Positions 41,301-56,300 of a stretch of 64,000 nt of DNA are shown piece after piece. This DNA is from Valencia hispanica (lineage: Eukaryota > Chordata > Actinopteri > Cyprinodontiformes > Valenciidae), in contig OY747721.1 of assembly GCA_963556495.2 (NCBI GenBank), forward strand, positions 8,180,149 through 8,244,148. The letters run 5' to 3'. Positions within the stretch are counted from its first letter, which is position 1. Each line of letters starts with the position of its first letter. Under the pieces are notes generated by a model that was given only the letters and a program-made list of their open reading frames with translations, did no database searches and was not told the DNA's origin. The position numbers and the translations under genes were made by a program.

Positions 41301-44300
41301 TGATTAATATTGATAATTGATGCAATTACTTTAATATTTGTGCACATCTTTCTTGTTTTGCACCAAACTTATTTAAATATTTTTGCAGAAAAATCAAACA
41401 GCAGCTGTTAAATGAAACCCATCACTCACTTCTGGCTGGTCTGTATTGGCTGGGTCCTTACTGGCCTGGAAAAGCTTCTCAAGCTTCTTATCCACCCACA
41501 GCATGTAGTTTCCAAAAATAGTCAATCCTGTCGGAGACGGATAGCGGCTCCCGTAGCGGATGATCTGCCGCTCTGTCCCGTCCATGGCCATGCGGGAGAT
41601 CATATCAAGAACATCATCGGTCCAGTAGAGGAAGTTGTTGGTGTAATCAACAGTTAGACCCCGAGGTGACGCAAGGCTCTCGGCTGCCAAAACGGTGCGA
41701 TTGGTCCCGTCCAGCAGGGCCCGCTCAATCTTGGGTGATTGGCCACCATCCGTCCAGAACAGGTAGCGGAGTTTGGGGCTGACCGCCAGGGCCCTGGGCT
41801 GGTCCTCAACACTCTTGAGGAGAACCATTTGGTAGGAAGAGTTGATGGCCAGCACTTCCAGAAAGGTCTCTTTTTCAAAGGCATTGGTGAAGTACAGATT
41901 GCCTGATATTGGAGAAGTAGAACATTTTCAACATAAAATATAATTACATTTCTGTGACCTTCCTTACAACTCATATTTTAAAGAAGAGCAAAGCAACGAT
42001 GTTTTGAAATTTACAGATGAATCATACCTGCTACCCAGTCTACAGCCAAATCCTGAATGCCTCTCACTCCAACACCTGAACTGATGACACGGCTGAAACT
42101 TCCTCCATCCGTTTTGGCCCTGAAGATGCCTCTGTATGACGAGTAGCTGCTGTTCTCACTCCAATAAACAAAGCCTGATTCAATATGGAGGTCCAAATTG
42201 TTCTTAGTAGAATAGATTGCTGTAAAAATAAAGAAATCATCATATCCCACCCGCTGTAAATGGAAGATTGCAAAACAGACATGCTAAAATGCAAAATAAT
42301 ATATCATCGAACATACATCGACCAACGGGCACCATTGCCTCAGAGTGGTCCGAGCTGTTTATGTGGAAGCCACGGATGTACTTAGTTGTGGCGACAACCG
42401 CAAAAGATTCATACTCTTCACAGCGGGTACCGTCAGGAGAGGGGTAAAATCCAGTGGTGCAGGCGCAGGTCTTCTGGTTTTCAGGTTTGGGAAGACAGAG
42501 GTGTGGACAGCCTCCATTGTTGGTGCTACAGGCATTTGAAGTCCCTGCTGAGTCTGAGGAAAAGGAAGCAGAGGGAAGGAAAATTGTCATTCTTTGCCTA
42601 ATTTTAAAGATTTAACACTTCTTACCAGATAATTAGATGATCGTACCAAAACTTTTAACTTTTTTCTTTTTATAATAATGTATCTGAGTAATATGTAAAA
42701 ATCTGTCTCAGCAGGTCAAAGCTTTACAAAAACCAACAACTTTAACTAGCTACAAAATTCTGATCTTTGCACCTCTAAAAGAAATGGAAATGTACGTTTT
42801 TATCGACATAAGTCTATATTAATATATACATACTGTCTCGGGCATGGACTTTTAGGGCATGCAGGCCGGACATGCCGCTCCGCATCACCACCATATTGGC
42901 TCCGGTTTCCTTGTCTACCCTCTCAATGACTTCATAGTCCAGGTCGGTGTAGTATAGGTGATTCTGGTAGACCGTAAGCCCCCACGGATGAGACAGGCCG
43001 TGGACCACTGTGACACGGGTCACTCCATCCATGGTGCCGCATTCAATCTGAGCAAACATAACGGAGTAGTTGTAAATTTGAAAAACTAAAGCAAAAAAGA
43101 AAAAGAAAGATAAATGAACATTATCGCAACAAAAGCTAGAAGAACCTATTAGAATTTTTGAATATGTCAATAATTTAAATGTATAAGTATCTAGTACATA
43201 ATGCTCTTAAGAGATTGATAATGTATGAAGAAAAAAAAATTAGGACAAAAGAAAATCAAGAAGTAAAGCTCTATAAATTATGTCTGAGATGCACTGAAAA
43301 CCATTTTCTTGGGAGATATTTATTGCCATTTTCTTTTAGATCTATACTCTTTTTTTTTTCTTCCTCAACCTATCCTCTAACTCTCTGTACTCTATACTCT
43401 ACTCTATCCTATACTCTATCTGATTTTTATTAACTCAAAAAACTGCATCTAAGTACACGATGTTGGTTACATATCAATAGGAGCATCTCATGTTAAATAA
43501 CTAAATTATTAGTAATACTTGAATGTGTTTGAATGGTATTTCTTTACGTACCACCCCTGACCCTGACACTCCCCAGTACAGTTTCATGGCAGAGATATCG
43601 GCAGTGATAAACCCAATGTTCGCCAGGTTCCCGACGTAAAGATTCTTCAGGTTGCCTCCGTCCATATCAGCGCTGCCAACCTTTGGAGGAACCCCACTAG
43701 TCGACCCTTTGTCTGTCCAAAACAGTTTCCTTCAGAGGGAGACAGATGTGGGAAACAAGTTGTTTGAGAAATGGCTGAACATTTAGATCAACTGTAGTAG
43801 AAGCACAATAAGACATCTAACTTCTTTCTACATCATGGACAGATGCATTACCCTCGGACTGGATCTAGAGCAATCCCAAAAGGCTCTCCTGCTCCCTCTG
43901 GTTTGCCAGTTGAAGCAATGAGCGTTTTCCTGTATTTCTCATTTCCATCCACTCTGATAACCTGAAAAAAAAAAAAGTCTTATGGATTTATTTGTATACC
44001 TGCAAATTAAATTCAACTACTACTGACTAAAAAATTAGCTGTCTGAACAAAGTTTTATTCCAGTTTTAAATGTTTAATTTTGATTCGCTGCGTCATCTAA
44101 AACAAGTTGTGGCAATGTGGAGTAATCAATAACACAAAAACTAAAAGTCCTCACTTCAATGGTCTGGCTGGTGGGATTAGTATAATACATTATTCGGCTT
44201 ATCCAATCAAAGGCCAGACCAGATGGCGAGCCCATGTAAGCAGCCGGAGCAAACTGAGCTCTGTCACTGCCGTTGGTTTTAATTCGCCAGATAGAGCCCT

Positions 44301-47300
44301 AAAAAACAGAACAAGATAAGAGATCAGCAAAAGCATTTTTTGACATATAGTAGTTTAAATTATGCATTGAATCCAAAAACAGTAGGAAAAAAACAATGTT
44401 TAAATGAAAATCAGTACAGTGGAAAATGTAACTTTATCTTCATTGATTACGTAGGATTTAGACAGGAACTCCACAAACAGGTGTTGATTATCAAACGCAC
44501 TTCATTTATCATATAGCTATCAGCTATATGATAAATACACGATGCTAAAGTGGCTTAAAGCCTAAAGAAGCTATTGTTGTTATGCATCAATTTAAATCGG
44601 GTTATGCAGTAAACTTCAAATAATTTCAAGTCCATCAGAGAGAAATAATATTCAAAAGTGGAAAACTTCCCACAATTTAGGCTATAAGAGATCTCAGTTA
44701 GCAGGTAAAAGGCTTTGCTTTGTGGATAGATAAAAAACACTAAACCATGTGGCTTGTTTAAAAGGGTTGCCAGGAGACCATACAGTCATTGCATCAGTGT
44801 ATTCTGGAACCAAAAACTTTACCCAAATTGGGTCATAAACAGGACAGAGATCTCACACAAAGCAGCAAATCTACAACAAAACAGTGGAAATAGAAAGAAA
44901 TAGTGTTGCAGTGACCCAGTCAAAGTCCTGAACTTAACCTGATAGGAATCCTGCTCTGGAACCTTCCAAGGGATGTGCATTTAATGCTGTTAACAATAGT
45001 GGCTCAAAATCCTTCACAGTGATAAGAGATGGTGATCAATTTAGACAGAAAATTACCAATGAGAATTACTGATGCTAAAGATGCCAAACTTGCCAAACAA
45101 AGCAATGTCTTAAAAGGTTTGTCCACTTTAAAAAATACCCCCTCACCTGGCTCTGCACCCAGTAGACATACTGCTCCTGGTCATCAAAGTCAATGTCCTG
45201 CCCTTTGCTGATGCCAGATATGGGAGCCATGGCATTATTGGATGGGTCAGTGGGGTCCAAAGGAATGCCAAAGATCACAGTGTCCCTGACCACCATCAAG
45301 AAGGGAGAGTGATCTACAATAAAACAGCAGAACACAAGAGAAGTAAATGTTATTTTTCAAGTTGTAGATAAAGATATGCTCAACAGATATATTTCATCAG
45401 ATGTGTATCATATAATATTAAAACTAGTTGGAACCTACCTTTGATACAGGTGCGTTGGTCTGAATCCAGCTTCCAACCCGACTGACAGTGGCAGGTATGG
45501 TACCTTGGTCTAAAGTTAGACAGCAGGCACAACTGTGTGCAAAGGTGCTCTCTGCAAGGGTTGATTGCTACACACACAAAAGCGCATCGTAAACCATTCA
45601 TTTTATCATACTTATATTAGACAGTAGGAGTATATATTGAAGGTACATACATGCGGGCTGTTTGACTGGATGGTCCATGACTATACCCATCGGCTGGTAG
45701 ATATCGTTGAAAAGAATCGTGATGTTCCCACCATGGAACTTGTTCGTACTTATCACCTTGCTGGTGTAGTGCTCCGACCAGTAGACGCTGTCCTCAAAAA
45801 TAGTCATACCGTGTGGGTGCTGGAGAACCTGATGAGAGCGGCCACTCATTTAATATGAAGCTTAAAAACTCAGATGCTTAATTAAGCAACACTTTGGGAA
45901 TAATTTATTATTAATGAACAAAACATTTACAGCGATTTGTAAATAAGAAAATGCTATATTAAGAATGGGTTTTTCCTAATTTGAAAAACATTTATAAATT
46001 ATTATCTGATTAAATAAATTATATTTGAATAACATTTAAATGTTCTCAAATTAATGTAAACACTTTGAAATGTAATTTCAAATTAGTTGGTAAACTATTT
46101 TAAAATAATTTGTACCTATGGTTATTACATTAAATTTAGCAAGTAAACCGTTAGGTGTGATTAAAATGAAAAGCATGGAAGCAGTAACTAAAATATGTAT
46201 AAATCACCTACCTGTTAGAATACTTTTATTCGCTGCATCCAGTAGAGCTAGATACTGAATGATGAAAAAAACAGCTCGGGTTTTTTTTTGTTTTTTTTTA
46301 TCATTGGAACATATTACCTTAATGTATTGCCTTGGCAATGTGCAGGTCATAATTCCAAGAAGAAAACAATAACAGTTATTGATTACTTGTTCAAATGTTG
46401 CTAAGCTTCTATATACAGGATTCACTTCTCCTGTTTCAAACCATTTAATGTATTTCTCTATGATATCCAACACATCTAGAAGTTAACTGCATCCCATCTC
46501 ATACACTTAGCTTTTAATGTTCACAATTTATTCATAAAGCGTTTTGGATCCCCTAAAGTGGAAACACATCCTCATGCACAAACTCTTACTTCAATGTGTA
46601 TCACACAATTTCCTCCTGCGAATTATTTGTTAATATCAATAATTCATACACTTTTGCAAACTTTGATATAAAGAGGAAACATAACCATTGTTGTTTTTAC
46701 TGCATAATTGCATTTAAAATTAGATTGGTAACAACTGCAAAGGAATACAGAACAGCTAAGAAAGGCATCAATGAACTACTTTCCTATTTCATCAACATCA
46801 AAATATGAACCAGTAAGGCTAGACTTAATGTTTATTTTGGAATAGTTTACAGGTGTACAACTTTTCTTCTCTTGTTACATTTTTCAAAAAACCTGCAGAA
46901 AAATCACAGAAAACCAAGGGATCAAATATAGTCACTACACTGTATCGGATAATAAATACAAAAAACATGGATAAGTTAAACAAACATTAATTTAGCATAT
47001 CAAAGAACATTATAAGACACTTCAGAATAAGCTAGGACATTTAGGAACATTTGTATTTATAAATATTAGATCACTATAGAATAATAGACTATATTACAAT
47101 TATTATACAATATAGAATATTTAAAACAGAATACGGTAGAACAAGTTATAATATTGAACAATAAATACCATTTTAGATCAAATATAGAATATCAGAATAT
47201 TTTAGATGTCATCTTCCTCCTCTTCGTCATCGTCACTGATGGGAAAGTTGGCTGGCACAACGGCTGTCCCCTCCACTTTCTGTAGAACAAGCTGTAAAAT

Positions 47301-50300
47301 ATATGCAATATACTGAAGTTATTGCTGTTACCATAATCATGAGCGACAATAGTTATATACTTGAATAATAATAAGAATTAATAATAAGAATTGAAGAATG
47401 CAATTCAGGTATAAAATAACAGTCATGAGACAATCAAAAAAGACTCATATTGAGTATGTTTGGGTGATTTTTCTTACTCAATCACTGCAAAATGTCTAGG
47501 CATAATGCTTATTTGGTAAAAAAAAAAAAAAAAAAAAAAACTTACGGAGTACGGCTTACTAGAGGTATTAGCGCATCAGTCAAACAACAGGTGTAATTGT
47601 TTTTACTTGCTCAGGCCATAAGATTTTAATGTTATAATTTCACCGTTTTAATAATAATGATTTAATAGGTTTCACATATAGCCTGCAACACATTTATCCC
47701 TATTTAGCACAACTAGTCAACCATGTAATGTGATACTTTCAGAAACTTACCGTCCATTAGTTTCATGGATGCCACCGCAAAACATGAGAAGCGACCGAGA
47801 AGCAGGACCGCACTTTTCCGGTTCCAGATGTTTGCTTGCTGCATCACAGATCCGCGCTGATTGGTGGAAGGGGAAAATGGCGCGAACTATGATTAAATTG
47901 ATCTCCGCTGATTGGTTGGGTGAATTCACCCGATTCCAGAAACGCGCGAAAAGGCGCGCTGACGTTGTTTAGGTAACGTCGGGAAGCGACTAAATATAGT
48001 CACTTGCCAGGTAACGAATGATTTGAAATAGGAGAGGAAATACACAAAAAAATAAAAAAAAAATAAATAAAAGAAATAGGAGAGGTGAATCATTTATAAA
48101 AAAAAATGTTCATAATTAATTCAATGTCTCAGCTTCTACTGGATGCAGTTGATATAGACATTCTGTAAATGCTAATTTAACTTATTGGTAGGTCAGTGAT
48201 TTATACATAATTTAGGTAATGCTTCCATGGTTTTCATTTCAATCACACCTAATGGTTTACTAGCTAATTTTAATTTCATAAATTATTTAAAAACTATTTT
48301 CAAATCACATTTTCCAATGTTTACATATAATGCATAAGGAAAGTGGTTTGGTTTGGTTTTGCAAACAGATTTAAATATTTGTCCTTATTTAAATATTATT
48401 CATTTAATCATGTTTTTTAAATGAGGAACAACCTCTACATTTAATATTAGTATAGCATTTACTTATCATTTACAAATCTCTGTAAATGTTTTGTTCATTA
48501 TTAATAAATTATTTATAAAGTGTTACTAATGCTTTATTAGTAATGCTAGTAATGATTTATTTAGTGTTTCCGAAACTTTTTGGAGCAATAAAGACTTTAC
48601 TCTTTTCTAACAATACATTTAACATACCATGTCACTTGCCATGACCTGATGGCGGTTTCTGCCATCATAATCACAGTAGTCAATATATTTTAGGTAAGCA
48701 TCTGCAAAGTAGACTCTGCGTGTGGTGTAATCCAGAGCTAGACCATTGGGCCAATAGACTTTAGTGCTGACAATAACTTGTCTCGTGATTCCATCCATGC
48801 TGGCTCGTTCAATCCTGGGGTTCTGACCCCAGTCAGACCAGAACATCAGGTAAGTGCTGCAAGAAACATCAAACACAGAGAAGGGTCTATCAGGGCTGGT
48901 GTTAAGGGTTTCAGAAATAAAACTGACAATTAAGTAATTCAGAATAATAATAAAAACTTAAAAAAAAACAATAGAAATATCTGCTTACTAGTTGCGTGGA
49001 TCTAAAGCAAGTCCACGGGGGCTGGTTATGTTTTTGTTTAAGAGGACCTTCCGATATTTTCCATCCAGAGTGGAAACCTCAATGTTTTCCAGAACAGAGT
49101 CGGTCCAATAAAGATTTCGACCCACCCAGTCAACAGCGATACTCTCTGGTACCATCAAACCACTGGAAAACACCTAAATCAGAGGAACATTACCATGTTT
49201 GTCTGAAAATCTACTCATACCTTCAGTGCCTCTGTAGTTAATTTAACTTACCTCTCGTTTTTCTGTACCGTTCTGAAAGGCACTCCATATCTTTTTCTGT
49301 GTGGCATCAGCCCAGTAGATCCTGGAAGTCTCGTGGTCAAAGTCCACAGTCACGATGCTGGAACCGGTGACCACTGGCTGGATCACAGGTGGTCTCATGA
49401 TGACTCTGTTGGCGAGGATCTGGCTACGCTTTGCAACCAGAAGAACAGCAGCCTGTGGGTCTAAAGGCAAAGAAACATGGGTCTGTGTATGAAATCCAAA
49501 GCTCCATGTAAAGAGAATACATGATTATCACTACTATGACACTTCAGTTTATCAAACTTTGATTATAGGACACTTTTCATAAAAACTAGTTTAACAGAAA
49601 GTTTGCAGAGGTTGCAAAAGTGATTTAAATAAGATGAAAACAAAACAAAACTTTTCTAACTGAGTAAAAACAAAATATTTAATTTATTTGACTAAAAGAT
49701 TTTAATATGAGGATGAGCAAACCCATTCAACTGTTAAAAAATATATTCAATAAAAATAAATAAAATACGATAAAACTCCAAATCAATAACCTAATAAAAA
49801 ATATTTTGAAAGATAGAAGTATTTGCAAGAAGAAAACAAACATGTAACTGTAGAAGATAAAACATTTGGAATTAAATCTGAAATGAATTAAAGTAAAATA
49901 AAATAAAATAGATCAGAATTTAAAGGTAAATAAATATAATAATAACTTGACTTGGCTTAATTTCTTCCTGTTAAGTAGTAAAGCTGTTGACTTTGTTTCA
50001 GATCAAAATACAAAAATATGATTCGAGCTTCCACCTGTTACATGTCGTTGTGTCCTTGGACACCTCACCTACCCGCCTACTGGTGTTGGCCAGAGGGGTC
50101 GAGGGCCCAATATGGCAGCCTCACTTCTGTCAGTCTGCCCCAGGGCAGCTGTGGCTGTAATCATAGCTTGCTTCCACCAGTGTATGAATGTGAGAGTGAA
50201 TAAATAATGGAGTTGTAAAGTGCTTTGAGGGTCTCGAAAAGCGCTATTTAAATGCAAGCCATTATTATTATTATATTATGTATATATAAAGTTACTGTAT

Positions 50301-53300
50301 ATATATATAATTGTTATTATATTACCATATTACTATATTTGCAAACATCTAGAATATCCAAAAATTTCACTGTCATCATGTTTGCATTTTTCAGGTATAT
50401 TTTTGTTCCATTTATTTTCTACCTGTAACTTTGCATGTACGTCCATTAGGCTCTAACTGGTAACCGTCTGAGCAGTGGCACCTAAAGCTTCCTCTCTCAT
50501 TGTAGCACTGCTGGCTGCAGAAACCAGGGATCAGGCACTCGTTGATGTCATCACAGGTCTTGGAATCATTGAGGAGCTGAAACCCTGGTGAGCAGGTACA
50601 CTGAGCTCCAAACGGTCCCTGGATGCAACCGTCACTGCAGCCTCCGTTGTTAAGCGCACAGTCATCTTCGTCTTTAAAAAAGTACATCAGAATTTATCAG
50701 TATTATGTATTTATTTTAGTTCACTGTTCTTGTCTTTAGTGAGGCATTAACTAAAAGCACAATGAGAAAAAACTCACTGCAGATTGGTGACTCATCTGCT
50801 CCATTGGGACAGTCTCTTTGGCCGTCGCACACCTTGCCCAAGTCAATGCACACCTGGTCGGTCGGGCACAGCCACTGTCCAGAGGGACAGCTGAAGGGAG
50901 GGGTGGGACAGTTCTGTTCATCACTCAAGTCCCGACAGTCATTTTCACCGTCGCATAACCAGCTCATCGGGATGCACATTTTGTTGGTGCACTGGAAATA
51001 GTTGGGCCTGCAGGTGACAGCCGGGCATGTGTTGTGTTCATCGGATCCATCCTCGCAGTCTGGATGGCCGTCACACTCCCACTCGCCTGGTATGCAGAAA
51101 CCGTCAGCCTGGCACTGGAACTCATCGTTGTGGCAAAGGCCCGGACCTGGAGTGGCTGCAGGTCCCAAAGCAGAAAGTTAAACTCACAGCACCACTAATC
51201 AGTATAGTTGACCCAATTAATGTACAGCATCAGTCAGAAATTCACAAACACTCATTATAGACATGAATGTCCTGTGCTTTAAGCTTGTAATATATTTGAA
51301 TTGTTCTTTTTGCAAGGTCCGGCAAAATGGGTAACAGGCCGAGGAGACAGTTCAGCTATCTTAGTGGGGCATGTTGGAGCAGAACCACATCTAAAACATT
51401 CGGGGACAACGCCCACAAGGAACAAGATTGCCCCACACTGTTATACAACATACAATCTCCAAGTATTTAAAAATTCTGAAATTGGGTGCACAATTTTAAA
51501 TTTGTGAGCCTCATTGGTTCTTTGGCTGTTTCTGAACATCGCAACAAATGTTTCGATCGGAGGGTGACACTTTGGATCAGATGCTTGAAACATGGACACA
51601 GCTGAGTGCTCCCATGCCATGATCCAAAACACATTTCAAAAGCAGTTTTGGAGGGCTTCCAAATGGTCCTAACTAAACCCTAAACCATGGAAATGTATGA
51701 AGTATGCTTAAAAGTGGAGTCTGTGTCAGGAATTTTGGCAGAACGTCGAGCTGAGAATGGTTTCCTGTTTTTGAGATGTCTGTTTTAGATAGAGACGAGA
51801 CAGAAGGCATCTGCTCTCTGTTACGTCATTAAAGTCTGTAAAGCTAGTGGCCAGGAGACTGAAGAGGAGAAGTTGAAGATGGTTTGAGAACACCTGTAAT
51901 TGCGTACTTGTATAGAATCAATAAATGGACCTGCTGATGGCTGCATTGTCAGCTTGAGATGTGTTTTCTTTAACTTCTGTAGTTCTGCATGTTTGAGAAA
52001 CAACATTATCTTATCTTATTTTAGTCAAGAAGATTCATCCAAGTATTAGTAGATGAATATGTTTTTGGTTTAAATTTAAAAGCTTATATCTGAACGTGTG
52101 TAGATCAAAGAAAATTCTAACTTGTCGGCCCATATCTTGCTTTTAAAATTGATTGATATTGTATATTACATTATCATTCCTCCTTGAAGAAAGGGACATA
52201 TCAAATGAATCAATGAACACAATAAATGAATGTTACATTCATGACAATTAAGAAAACTTCTGACCAGCACCATAGCCATACACATTAATTTCTCTGGTTA
52301 ACATACGACAGTTTCGCTCATCTGAATGGTCCCTGCAGTCGAACACGCCATCGCACTGATAATAGGAGCTGATACACTGGTCCCCACTGGCGCAGGCAAA
52401 CTCATAGGACTGACAGTTGTACTCTGTAAGGAGTTGGAAAGGAGAAAGGGGAAAATATAGGACAATAAAACCAGAAGCTATCTGGGTGAATTAATGAAAT
52501 TCAAAACCTTTAATAATTACAATGCCTACCACAGTTCTTCTCATCTGAGCCATCCAAGCAATCCTGATCTCCATCACACACATAGTAGTTGCTGATACAG
52601 CGGTGGTCCGGGCACAGGAAGTAGCCAGGAGGGCATGTGGTGATGGTTGAATCTGAAAATCACAGACGTTTTCTTTAACAGACTTAAAGCCACATTTACG
52701 AATGTGCATTTGTTTTCACTACTTTGTGACTCTTTGTAGAGGACAAAGAGTCACAGAGTAGGGAAAACAAATGAAGATCAACTTACTGCAGTTTCTTTCA
52801 TCAGAGCCATCACCGCAGTCATTTTCACCATCACACACCCAATTTTTGGAGATGCATCTATTGTTATCACAGGTAAAGTAGGAAGCAGCACAGGTGGTTG
52901 GGACACGAGTGGGACAGTTAACTTCGTCTGAACCGTCTCCACAATCGTCACGGCCGTCACAGCGCCAGCTGGAGTATATGCAGTGCTTGTTGTTGCAGGT
53001 GAAAGCATACGGAGAGCAGGTCGCTCCTGGTAAGGAGATATGAGGCCTTCAGTTCATTTGTTAAAATTATTTAATGAAATATTGCATCTAGCTACCCCAT
53101 CTACCTGTATCAGTGCAGTTGGCCTCATCAGTCTTATCAACACAATCATAAATGCCATCACAACGGTAAGAGTTGGGCCTGCAGCGCCCTTCGTCGCATT
53201 CAAAGGCATAGTCGCCACAGTTGTCAGGTGGAGGGACAGAATCGTCCTTGATACAGTCCCTCTGATTGGCCTGAAGCTTCATACCGTATGGGCAGCCACA

Positions 53301-56300
53301 CACTCGGCTGAAGGAGGGAGTTGGGAAACAGAAGTGACTGCAAAGTCCATTGGGTACCGTATTACAGCGGCTGGTGAAGGCTGCAGGAGTGAGGACAAAT
53401 GGGAAGTCAACAGGTTCTTGTCATTCTAACCAATAAATACGGTACATTCTAATTTAAAAAGATACACAAAACACCAGTCACTCGCTTTATATGAACTTAC
53501 TGCTGTGGAGGTCAGCTGTGTAGGCCTTGATGTTCAATATGCCGCTGACTCCTTGTCTGATCATTATGCTTCCTCCTGCATCCCTCTTCCTCATCTCAAA
53601 TATTGCTCTAGTTCTTGTATCAGATATATACAGGTAGTCTACAGGACAGAAAGGATACATCAGCATTTTACTTCCTAAAAGAAAATAATACAACACTAAT
53701 GACATGCTTTTAACATAACTCCATGGTGTATCCCTGTAAAGTTTATCCTAGTGTACAGTAACATGAGGGGATTATTTAAATGGGGGACCTTTGGACATGA
53801 AAGAATCAGAATAGCGAGAAAAAGTATCTGACTCAAGGATATAAACATGTTTGGTGGCTTTGTAATTTTATAACCCAGTTGTATTAGTTAAAGATGAAGA
53901 AAAATACAGATCAATCTTTGAAAATTGTGACAGTTAACAAGATCACCTGAATAAACTGTCAAGGAGTATGGCTGAGTGATCTGGCCGATGCGGGTAAATG
54001 TCTGTCTGTCAGTTCCTTCAATGCCAATGTGGCCAACCTGATCAAGAAGGGAATCCACCCAGTACAACCTGTCCATTCTGCAAACACAAAAATCACACTT
54101 AAGCACCTGGTGTCCCCAAAGGATGAAGGGAAATGTAGCATGTCTTGTTTTCAAAGGAAACCGTAGGAATTGGACAAATAAACAACATATATTGTTGTCC
54201 TTACACGTAATCCAGAGCAAGTCCATACGGCCATCCCAGTGTTGTGTTGACCAGAGGAACAGCATTGCTGCCATCAGGGAAGGCTTTCATTATGACGGCT
54301 GGACGGTACCAGTCAGACCAGAACAAGTATCTGTGGTGCAATTAAAAACCAAACAGAAGAAAAAACTATTTCTGGCTTCAATATATAATACAATTGCATC
54401 CAGTGTCTTTCAAAGTATTCATTCCCCTTAAACTTTTCAGCATTTTGTCACGTAACAAACACAAACGTCAACATATTTAATTGAGATATTGTATTACATA
54501 TTCTTTATGTGTCCTTATCGTGAAGTGGAAGGAAATGAAAAAAATGTCTAAATAAATATCTGAAAATGTGCCACACATTTGTATCAAGCCCTTTCAGAAT
54601 GGATGGAGGGCATCTGTGAAGATAAGGTTTTAAGTCATGCCACAGATTCCCAATTCTAAATTAGATTAAGGGTCTGGAGTTTGACTATGCCATTCCAAAA
54701 CATGAATATGTTGTAATCAAGACAAAAGTTGCTGTCTTTGGACCAGAAGTTCCAAAAAAGAAACTGATTAGTCAATCACTTCATCTGGATGGCATTAAAT
54801 CGGCCCCCAGTAATAATGTAAAGAACCTCGGCGTTATTTTTGACCAAGACTTGACATTTAAATCTCATATTAAACATGTTTCTAGGATTTCCTTCTTTCA
54901 CCTAATATTGCTAAAATTAGAAACATCCTGTCCAGGAGTGATGCTGAGAAACATGTCCATGCATTTGTTACCTCAAGGCTGGACTACTGTAATTCTTTAC
55001 TATCAGGAAGTCCACAAAATGCCATTAAAAGCCTTCAGTTGATCCAAAATGCGGCAGCAAGAGTTCTGATGAATATTAAAAAGATAGATCACATTTCTCC
55101 TGCTTTAGCTTCCCTTCGTTGGCTCCCTGTTAAATCCAGAATAGAATTTAAGATCCTTCTTCTTACATACAAAGCCCTTAATAATCAAGCTCCATCATAC
55201 ATCAGAGATCTAATTGTTCCATATGTTCCTAACAGAGCCCTTCGCTCTCAGACTGCAGGTTTACTTGTAGTTCCTAGGATCTCTAAAAGTAGAATGGGAG
55301 GCAGATCTTTTAGTTATCAGGCTCCTCTCCTGTGGAACCAGCTCCCAGCTTTAGTCCGTGAGGCAGACACTCTGTTTACTTTTAAGGCCAGGCTTAAAAC
55401 TTTCCTTTTTGATAAAGCTTATAGTTAGAGTGGCTTAGGTCATCCTGAGCTATCTCTGTAGTTATGCTGCTATAGGCTTAGACTGCTGGAGGACAGACTT
55501 ACCAATTTTCTTCACTCTGCTACTTCCTTTTCTCCTACTACTCTCCAGTTGTATTACAGTACATTCTGTTATTTCGACTGTTAACTTTGTTTTCTCTCAG
55601 TGTTTTTCTCTCCATAGAAGATATACCTGGTCTGGTATCCTGCTTGGCTGCAATGCCCTGTTAGACGGGGGGCATTGACTGGGATGGTGCTCCCAGTAAC
55701 TGAACATCCACTGTGTCCTGTTATCAACTTTTTACTTTCTGTAACATAGAAAGTTCTCTTATATCAGATCTTCTGTTCCTTCTGTGTCTCTGCTCTGTGT
55801 TCTCAACCCCCAGACGGTCGTGGCAGATGGCCGCTCCTACTGAGCCTGGTTCTGTTGGAGGTTTCTTCCTGTTAAAGGGGAGTTTTTCCTCTCCACCGTC
55901 GCTACATGCTTGCTCAGTATGAGGGATTGCTGAAGGATTGCTGTGGTTGGAAAGTCTGCATCAACGGGGCCCAACCTCACGCCAATGACTGACACAATCT
56001 GCTGGGATTCCTTAAATAGGAAACTTTTTAACTGATTGGAATGTTTGTATAAATGTATTGAAATGACTTCTTGTTAAGTGCCTTGAGATGACATCTGTTG
56101 TGAATTGGCGCTATATAAATAAACTGAATTTAATTGAATTGAATTAATCTAAAGCATGTTTAGAATCCTTCAACAGAAGGAAGATGAGCCTCTTTCCCTG
56201 TGTTTATGTTCCTGTGATAGCTGTTGTCTTGGTATTTTGAAGCCTCTAACAAGTTTTCTTCCAGGATAGCCCTGCACTTAGATCCATCGATCTTCCCATC

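Noticed and set aside
46596..46808. 70-codon plus-strand frame in the inverted-repeat loop
   Set aside because: AT-rich, no motif, and opposite the 3' region of the nested candidate gene.
53040..53429. 129-codon plus-strand frame
   Set aside because: It lies opposite the EGF/LDLa exon 53105-53380 and is an antisense shadow. Many plus-strand frames opposite cysteine-rich exons have the same cause.
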